From Triticum aestivum (taxonomy: Eukaryota; Streptophyta; Magnoliopsida; Poales; Poaceae): a DNA stretch of 64,000 bases. Positions 56,229 to 64,000 of this stretch are shown one piece after another (the stretch's first letter is position 1; each line of letters begins with the position of its first letter). The notes under the pieces are model-generated. The model made no database searches and had not been told where the DNA came from. It worked only from the letters and a program-made list of their open reading frames with translations. The stretch is taken from contig NC_057795.1 in the NCBI RefSeq assembly GCF_018294505.1, forward strand, positions 229,566,643-229,630,642, written 5' to 3'. The position numbers and the translations under genes were made by a program.

Positions 56229-58301
56229 ATGGCGCAAGATATACCAAATTGTGTGACTTTTCCAATACCAAAAATAATGATTTCCTTAGTACTCCGATTG
56301 CTCCTCTTAATGATGTTGAGTCTTGTGAAATCAATGCTGCTTTGCTGAATCTTGTTATGAAAGATCAATTCTTCGGCATTCCTAGTGAAGATGTCGCTAC
56401 ACATCTAAACAACTTTGTTGATTTGTGTGAGATGCAAAAGAAGAAAGATACGGATAATGATATTGTTAATTGAAGTTATTTCCGTTTTCACTTAGAGATC
56501 GCCCTAAAGTTTGGTTTTCGTCTTTGCCTAAGAATAGTATTGATTCATGGAATAAGTGCAAAGATGCTTTTATCTCTAAGTATTTTCCTCCCGCTAAGAT
56601 CATCTCTCTTAGGAACGATATTATGAATTTTAAACAACTTGATCATGAGCATGTTGCCCAATCTTGGAAAAGAATGAAATTGATGATTGCAATTGCCCTA
56701 CTCATGGTTTGAATTTATGGATGATCATACAAAATTTTTATGCCGGATTGAATTTTGCTTCTAGAAATCTTTTAGATTAGGCCGCAGGAGGCACATTTAT
56801 GGAAATCATCTTAGGAGAAGCTACAAAACTCCTTGATAATATTATGGCTAATTATTTTCAATGGCACACCGAAAGATCTACTAGTAAGAAAGTGCATGCT
56901 ATAGAAGAAATTAACGTTTTGAGTGGAAAGATGGATGAACTTATGAAATTGTTTCCTACTAAGAGTGCTTCTATTGATCCCAATGATATGCCTTTGTCTA
57001 CTTTGATTGAGAATAATAATGAATATATGGATGTGAATTTTGTTGGTAGGAATAATTTTGGTAACAATGCTTATAGAGGAAACTTTAATCCTAGACCGTT
57101 CCCTAGTAATTCCTCTAATAATTTTGGAAATTCCTACAATAATTCTTATGGTAATTATAATAAGATGCCCTCTGATTTTGAGAATAGTGTGAAAGAATTT
57201 ATGATCTCTCAAAAGAATTTTAATGCCATGCTTGAAGAAAAATTGCTTAAAGTTGATGATTTGGCTAGGAACGTTGATAGACTCTCGCTTGATGTTGATT
57301 CTTTGAAACTTAGATCTAGTCCTCCTAATCATGATATCAATGAGTCTCTCAAAGCTATGAGAATTTCCATTGATGAGTGCAAGGAAAGAACCGCTAGATT
57401 GCGTGCTAAGAAAGATTGCTTTGTAAAGGCGTGTTCTTCTAGTTTCCATGAAAATAATGATGAAGATCTAAAAGTTATTGATGTGTCCCCTATTAAATCT
57501 TTGTTTTGCAATATGAATCTTAATAATGACGGGACTGGAGATGAGTCAACTTTAGTTAAAAGGCATCCCAATGATTCAGAGTGTTTAGATCTTGATGCTA
57601 AAATTGGTAAAATTGGGATTGGAGAGGTCAAGACTTTAAATAGCATTGAACCCAGTATCTTGGATTAATTTAATTATGATAATTGTTCTTTAGAAGATTG
57701 TATTTCCTTGTTGCAATCTGTTGTGAATTCTACTCATGCTTATAGTCAAAATAAAGCTTTTACCAAACTTATTGTTGATGCCTTGATGCAATCTTATGAT
57801 GAAAAACTTAAGTTGGAAGTTCCTATACCTAGAAAACTTAATGATGAGTGGGAACCTACTATAAAGATTAAGATTAAAGATCATGAGTGTTATGCTTTAT
57901 GTGATTTGGGTGCTAGTGTTTCCACAATTCCGAAAACTTTGTGTGATATTCTAGGTTTCCAAGATCTTGATGATTGCTCTTTAAATTTGCACCTTGCGGA
58001 TTCCTCCATTAAAAAGCCAATGGGAAGGATCAATGACGTTCTCATTGTTGCAAATAGGAATTTGGTGCCCGTAGATTTTATCGTTCTTGATATAGATTGC
58101 AATCTTTCATGTCCTATTATTCTTGGTAGACCTTTCCTTAGAACGATTAGTGCGATTATTGATATGAAGGAAGGGAATATTAGATTCCAATTTCCATTAA
58201 GGAAAGGCATGGAGCACTTTCCAAGAAACAAAGTTAAATTACCTTATGAATCTATCATGCGAGCTACTTATGAATTAAGTGCCAAAGATGGCACTACTTA
58301 G
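56229..58301 (+). pseudogene. Athila-lineage gag and aspartic protease, multiply frameshifted
   Basis: Gag starts at ATG 56229 (MAQD), but the frame shifts within a few codons. The capsid segment (LFPFSLRDRPKVWFSSLP) lies in the frame at 56470-56712 after another small deletion near 56468. A further shift near 56690 and an in-frame TAG at 56778-56780 follow. The next block (56799-57668) has an Asn-rich linker and ends at a TAA. In the same frame the protease block (57708-58301) follows, with LCDLGASVSTIP as the catalytic D-x-G-A motif and CPIILGRPFLR as the C-terminal family motif. RT, RNase H and integrase do not follow. The gag and protease match known Athila-type elements in order and motif. 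Confidence 0.85.
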
Positions 58302-61148
58302 ATCTATCCTCACTTTTATGCCTAGCTAGAGGCGTTAAACGATAGTGCTAGTTGGGAGGCAACCCAATTTTATTTTTATGTTTTTTGTTTTTGCTTCTGT
58401 TTAGTAATAATTTTTGCATCTACCTTCTGTTTAGATGTGTTTTCATGTTTTAATTAGTGTTTGTGCCAAGTAGAACCTATAGGATAACCTATGGTGATAG
58501 TTAAATTGATTCTGCTGAAAAACAGAAACTTTGCACGCACGAAAATAATTTTAATAATTCACAGAAAAGTGCTTTTGCGTGGATTCTTTTTGTTGTAGAT
58601 CAATAGACAAATTTCCAGGACTTCCTATTTTGGTATGACTTTTAGAGTTCCAGTAGTCTTCGTGAGTTACAGATTGCTACAGACTGTTCTGTTTTTGACA
58701 GATTCTATCTTTCATGTGTTGTTTGCTTATTTTGATGCATCTATGGCTAGTATGTAAGGGTATGAACCATAGAGAACTTGTAATACAGTAGGTTTAACAC
58801 AAATATAAATAAAGAATGAGTTCATTACAATACATTATGTGGTGGTTTTTCTTTCTTGCACTAATGGAGCTTATGAGATTTCCTGTTGAGTTTTGTGTTG
58901 TGAAGTTTTGAAGTTTTGGGTAAAGATTTGATGGACTATGGAATAAGGAGTGGCAAGAGCCTAAGCTTGGGGATTCCCATGGCACCCCAAGATATTCAAG
59001 AATAGCCAAAAGCCTAATCTTGGGGATGCCCCGCAAGGCATCCCCTCTTTCGTCTTCGTTTATCGGTAATGATATGTGTTTTGCTTGGAGCGTCTTGTAT
59101 GATATTAGTCTTTGCTTTTTAGTTTACCACAATCATCCTTGCTGTACACACCTTTTGGGAAGAAGCCCAATTGATTAGAATTTATTAGAATATTCTATGT
59201 GCTTCACTTATATCTTTTGAGCTAGATAGTTTTGCTCTAGTGCTACACTTAAATCTTTTAGAGCATGGCGGTGGCTTAATTTTGTAGAAATTGTTAGTAT
59301 CTCATGCCTCACTTATATCATTTTGAGAGTCTCTTAGAACAACATGGTATTTGCTATGGTTATCAAATTAGTCCTAGAATGGTGGGAATCCAAGTTGGGT
59401 ATAATAAAAACTATCATAGGAAGTGAATTGGATGCTATGATCAATTTGATAGTTGATAATTTTTTTGAGATCTGGAGGTAGTGATATTAGAGTCATGCTA
59501 GTTGGGTGATTATGAATTTAAAGAGTGTTTGTGTTGAAGTTAGCAAGTCCTGTAGCGTCCACGTATGGTGAAAGTTGTGTAACAAATTTGAAACATGAGG
59601 TGTTCTTATATTGTGCATCCTTATGAGTGGCGGTCGGGGACGAGCGATGGTCTTTTCCTACCAATCTATCCCCCTAGGAGCATGCGCGTATTGCTTGGTT
59701 TTTGATGACTTGTAGATTTTTGCAATAAGTATATGAGTTCTTTTTTTGACTAATGTTGAGTCCATGGATTATACAAACTCTCACCCTTCCATCATTGCTA
59801 GCCTCTTCGGTACCGTGCATTGCCCTTTCTCACCTTGAGAGTTGGTCCAAACTTCGCCAGTGCATCCAAACCCCGTGATACGATACACTCTATCACACAT
59901 AAACCTCCTTATATCTTCCTCAAAACAGCCACCATACCTACCTATTATGGCATTTCCATAGCCATTCCGAGATATATTGCCATGCAACTTTCCACCGTTC
60001 CGTTTATCATCATGACACGCATCATCATTGTCATATTGCCTTGCATGATCATGTAGTTGACATCGTATTTGTGGCAAAGCCACCATGCATAATTTTTCAT
60101 ACATGTCACTCTTGATTCATTGCCCATCCCGGTACATCGCCGGAGGCATTCATATAGAGTCATATCTTGTGCTAGTTTTGGGTTGTAATTCACGAGATGT
60201 AAATAAATAAAAGTGTGATGATCATCATTATTAGAGCATTGTCCCCAAATAAAAATAGGGAAAGGCCAAAAAGAAAAAAAGGCCAAGAAAAAAAAGGAAA
60301 AGAAAAAAAGACAGGCCAAAAGAAAAAAAAGGCCCAAAAAAAGGAAAAAAGAACAAAGAAAGTAGAAATAAAAAGGGGCAATGTTACTATCCTTTTCCAC
60401 ACTTGTGCTTCAAAGTAGCACCATGTTCTTCATATAGCGAGTCTCATATGTTGTCACTTTCATATACTAGTGGGAATTTTTCATTATAGAACTTGGCTTG
60501 TATATTACTATGATGGGCTTCCTCAAAATGCCCTAGGTCTTCGTGAGCAAGCAAGTTGGATGCACACCCACTAGTTTCTTTTGTTGAGCTTTCATACATT
60601 TATAGCTCTAGTGCATCCGTTGCATGGCAATCCCTACTCCTCATGTTGACATCAATTGATGGGCGTCTCTATAGCCCGTTAATTATCCTCGTCAATGTGA
60701 GACTTTCTCCTTTTTTGTCTTCTCCACAGAATCCCCATCATCATATTCTATTCCACCAATAGTGCTATATCCATGGCTCACGCTCATGTATTGCGTGAAA
60801 GTTGAAAAGTTTGAGATTATTTAAGTACGAAACAATTGCTTCGCTTGTCATCGGGGGTGTATAATATGGGAGCATTTTTGCATGACAAAAATGAAGCATA
60901 GCCTAACTATATGATTTTGTAGGGATGAACTTTCTTTAGCCATGTTATTTTGGGAAGACATGATTGCTTTGATTAGTATGCTTGAAGTATTACTATTTCT
61001 TATGTCAATATGAACTTTTATTTTGAATCATTTGGATCTGAACATTCATGCCACAATAAAGAAAATTACATTGAGAATTATGCTAGGTAGCATTCCACAT
61101 CAAAAATTCTGTTTTTATCATTTTCCTACTCGAGGACGAGTAGGAATT
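58302..61148 (+). other. Non-coding 3' interior of the Sabrina-like element
   Basis: 2.85 kb with no coding motif. Three spaced copies of a CACTTATATCWTTT-like motif occur at about 59205-59325, and a long A-rich tract at 60240-60380. Much of it parallels the WHAM-like 3' interior. Confidence 0.75.
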
Positions 61149-61163
61149 AAGCTTGGGGATGCT
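61149..61163 (+). other. Polypurine tract
   Basis: AAGCTTGGGGATGCT directly before the 3' LTR. Confidence 0.75.
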
Positions 61164-62732
61164 TGATACATATCCAACGCATCTATAATTTTTGATTGTT
61201 CCATGCTATTATATTACCCGTTTTGGTTGTTTATGGGCTTTACTTTACACATTTATATCATTTCTGGGACTAACCTACTAACCGGAGGCCCAGCCCGTAT
61301 TGCTGTTTTTTTTGCCTATTTCAGTGTTTCGAAGAAAAGGAATATCAAACGGAGTCCAAACAGAATGAAACCTTCGGGAGCGTGATTTTTGGAACGAACG
61401 TGATCCAGAGGACTTGGAGTGGAAGTCAAGCAACAGCCGAGGCGGCCACGAGGGTGGAGGGTGCCCCCCTATTGGGCGCGCCCCCCTATCTCGTGGGCCC
61501 CTCGGGCGTCCTCCGACCTACTTCTTCCTCCTATATATACCCACGTACCCCGAGAACATTAGAACAGACCACGAAAACCTAATTCCACCGCCGTAACCTT
61601 ATGTATCCGCGAGATCCCATCTTGGAGCCTTCGCCAGCGCTTTGCCGGAGGGGGAATCGATCATGGAGGGCCTCTACATCATCCCCGAGGCCTCTCCGAT
61701 GAGTTGTGAGTAGTTTACCACAGACCTTCGGGTCCATAGTTATTAGCTAGATGGCTTCTTCTCTCTCTTTGAATCTCAATACCATGAACTCCTTAATCTT
61801 CTTGGACATGTATTTGATGTAACTCTTTTTGCAGTGTGTTTGTCAAGATCCGATGAATTGTGGGTTTATGATCAAGTTTATCTATGAGAAATATTTGAAT
61901 CTCCTCGGAATTCTTTTATGTGTGATTAAGTTATCTTTGCATGTCTCTTTGAATTATCAGTTTGGTTTGGCCTATTAGATTGATATTTCTTCCAATGGGA
62001 GAAGTGCTTAGCTTTGGGTTCAATCTTGCGGTGTCCTTTCCCAGTGACAGCAGGGGCAGCAAGGCACGTATTGTATTATTGCCATCGAGGATAAAAGATG
62101 GGGTTTATATCATATTGCATGAGTTTATCCCTCTACATCATGTCATCTTTCTTAATGCGTTACTCTGTTCTTTATGAACTTAATACTCTAGATGCATGCT
62201 GGATAGCGGTCGATGTGTGGAGTAATAGTAGTAGATGCAGGCAGGAGTCGGTCTACTTGTCACGGACGTGACGCCTATATACATGATCATGCCTAGATAG
62301 TCTCATAATTATTCGCTTTTCTATCAATTGCTCGACAGTAATTTGTTCACCCACCGTAATACTTAGCCTATCTTGAGAGAAGCCACTAGTGAAACCTATG
62401 GCCCCCGGGTCTATCTTTTATCATATAAGCTTTCAATTAATTTTATTTGCATCTTTACTTTTCCTATCTATATTATAAAATACCAAAAATATATTTATCT
62501 TATCATTTTATCTCTATCAGATCTCACTTTCGCAAGTGGTCGTGAAGGGATTGACAACCCCTTTATTGCATTGGCGAGTTCTTGTTTGTTTGTGTAGGTG
62601 CATGGGACTTCTAAGGAGCCTCCTACTGGATTGATACCTTGGTTCTCAAAAACTGAGGGAAATACTTATGCTACTATTGCTGCATCACCCTTTCCTCTTC
62701 AAGAAAAACCAACGCAAGCTCAAGATGTAGCA
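61164..62732 (+). repeat. 3' LTR of the Sabrina-like element (uninterrupted)
   Basis: 1,569 bp from TGATACATATCC to CAAGATGTAGCA, then the TSD ATCCA. TATA box TATATATA at 61532-61539. It preserves the empty site (GCAGGGGCAGCAAGG, about 62050) for the GC-rich element inserted in the other LTR. Confidence 0.92.
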
Positions 62733-62737
62733 ATCCA

Positions 62738-63346
62738 CTACCAGCGTAGCTGTTCTCTTTCACACAACGACGGTGTGGGAGGGCCTCCAACACCTTCTTC
62801 CTCGCTTTCGTACATAGTGTGGGCAGATCGGCCTCCGGCCGCCCACTGAGCCACACCCCGAGAACCTTAAGGTATAATTTACTTATTCCACATGCATTGC
62901 TCTAGCTGCGTGTGGGCTTTTTCCGCTTCTGCACTTGAATCTTGGTGTTGGATCAAACAGGAAAGTAGTGGGGGAAGTTGTGTATCATGAATCTAGGGCG
63001 TGGCTCAAAGAGGAAAGGAAGGGGGAAAGTAGTATAGACTGGCTATCCGGCACCTACCTTGGTCAAAAAGGGAAAACAATGACAAATGCAGTACGTACAT
63101 CTGTAACGAACTGATCTTTCTATTTTGGGGGACAAGGATGTGGAGTTTGAGCAGGACTAGATTTGCTGCCCTCACATTGGGAAAGGTGTCTAAAGATGAC
63201 AAAACTGGGACCAACACAAAATATGCTCCTTTGTTGTTTGTTCTTTGTTGCAATAGACTGTGCATCACCCCTTTATACATCGATAGATGCACATGGTGCT
63301 GGTGCGTCCACTGTCCCGTAGAACTCTTTAGCTGTTGTTAATCTAA
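62738..63346. other. Low-copy flank; possible exon and splice donor of an interrupted transcript
   Basis: Continues the sequence left of 29628 once the Sabrina-like element is removed. The first ~135 bp are GC-rich and end in a donor-like CTTAAG|GTATAATTT near 62872, which on the plus strand could be the end of a leader exon. On the minus strand a frame is also open across the insertion site. No known domain is visible. Confidence 0.35.
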
Positions 63347-63689
63347 GGCCCTGTTTGTTTAAAAAGTCCTAGGACTTTTTTAGTTCCAACTAAAAAGTCC
63401 CTAGTCCCTACCTGTTTAGTTCCAGGGACTAAACATGAAAGAGAGGTTATTAAATGACATGCGAAAAGGCCATGTTACCCTTAGTAATGAACTAATAGAG
63501 ATAAGGTGCGATGCGAGGCTGGGGCAACTGTGGGAAAAAGTCCCAAAAAGACTCTGCCTCGGGGTCTTCTTACTTTAGACCCAAATTCCCACTTTTAGTC
63601 CCTAAAAGTCCCTCATGTTTGCTTTAGATGGGACTAAAAGGGACTTTTTTAGTCCCTACACCGAAATGTCCCTGTAAACAAACACCCTC
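63347..63689. mobile_element. Tourist-like (PIF/Harbinger) MITE
   Basis: About 343 bp with terminal arms GGCCCTGTTTGTTTA and, at the right, TAAACAAACACCC (inverted). It is flanked by TAA (a longer TCTAA match is also present). Internal AGTCCC/GGGACT repeats form extended complementarity between the halves. Non-coding. Confidence 0.85.
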
Positions 63690-64000
63690 TAATAATGTCA
63701 CTGGAAAATTGAAGCAATGCCACAGTTAAAAGCAAATTACATGTTTAACGAATTTTATTGTTAATAATCTCTTTGTTAATATGAATCAGTGCCAATGTTT
63801 GAGAAATGCTACTATCTTGCTTTCTTTCCCATTTAGATAAGTTAGATGCTTCTTTTGTGGGCTTCTGTGTCATCCACAGTTATTGACCAGTACTTGTTTC
63901 CTTTGCGCCTCTGTGTAAACAGGTTTATCTACTTCACCTCGGTTCTATTGCGACCTTTTGTTGCACTGCACAAAACACTTTTGTTTTAAGAGTGTTTTAT
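63690..64000. other. AT-rich low-copy tail
   Basis: No recognisable repeat, gene or domain; the composition would suit an intron or intergenic DNA. Confidence 0.4.

Larger units (their letters stand above)
29629..62732 (+). mobile_element. Sabrina-like Gypsy (Athila-lineage) element, gag-protease only, heavily nested
   Basis: Outermost element, TSD ATCCA at 29624-29628 and 62733-62737. The 5' LTR is 29629-30532 plus 55329-56005 (split by the nested element), the PBS is 56017-56033, the gag-protease pseudogene 56229-58301, the non-coding 3' interior runs to 61148, and the 3' LTR is 61164-62732. No RT, RNase H or integrase is present, so it was non-autonomous before it decayed. LTRs differ at about 7% in the ~250 bp compared. 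Without nested insertions it is about 8.3 kb. Confidence 0.92.

Noticed and set aside
56811..57449. 212-aa minus-strand ORF
   Set aside because: Shadow of the Asn-rich gag linker on the plus strand, which carries the family motifs.
60190..60418. Phe/Trp-rich and Lys-rich ORFs
   Set aside because: They come from a purine-rich low-complexity tract in the Sabrina-like interior.

Overview
The window is repeat-dense nuclear DNA from a grass. Nested LTR retrotransposons, a CACTA element with TTTGCCGTC subterminal repeats, and Stowaway/Tourist MITEs point to Triticeae (wheat, Aegilops or barley). Family names (Fatima-like, Sabrina-like, WHAM-like, Sukkula-like, CRM-lineage) are my recognition from memory and are tentative. 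Boundaries rest on what I read directly: paired LTRs, primer binding sites (PBS), polypurine tracts (PPT) and matching target-site duplications (TSDs). No RNA gene, CRISPR array or intact host gene was seen.

Layout. 1-3624: 5' part of a minus-strand Gypsy element, running off the left edge, inserted into the LTR of an older minus-strand LTR element (3625-7745). 7746-9025: low-copy sequence with a decayed Stowaway. 9026-28315: a CACTA transposon (TSD GGA) of about 3.9 kb once its insertions are removed. It carries no recognisable transposase but does carry a spliced-looking B3-domain (REM-like) gene at 18439-19115. Two LTR retrotransposons are nested in it: a minus-strand CRM-lineage chromovirus (9482-17335, TSD CGCCG) and a non-autonomous WHAM-like element (20535-28046, TSD TCTGC) with an ORF I cannot assign. 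28330-28738: mariner-type MITE. 28739-29628: low-copy sequence with duplicated TATA/CT-rich promoter-like units.

29629-62732 is one Sabrina-like element (TSD ATCCA) that encodes gag and protease only. Its 5' LTR is split by a GC-rich element (30533-55323). That element contains a Fatima-like deletion derivative (33559-41303, TSD CCCCT) in its interior and a Sukkula-like large retrotransposon derivative (42862-54664, TSD ATACC) in its right LTR. 62738-64000 returns to the low-copy flank, with a Tourist-like MITE at 63347-63689.

Almost everything is a decayed mobile element. Four things stand out: (1) the B3 gene in the CACTA; (2) an antisense gene of the PF04195 ('putative gypsy type transposon') family kept in a Gypsy element that has lost pol; (3) three phase-compatible exons, with a GC-AG intron, in both 3.8-kb LTRs of the Sukkula-like element; (4) a possible transcription unit split by the Sabrina-like insertion. 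LTR divergences quoted are by-eye counts over part of each LTR and are approximate.
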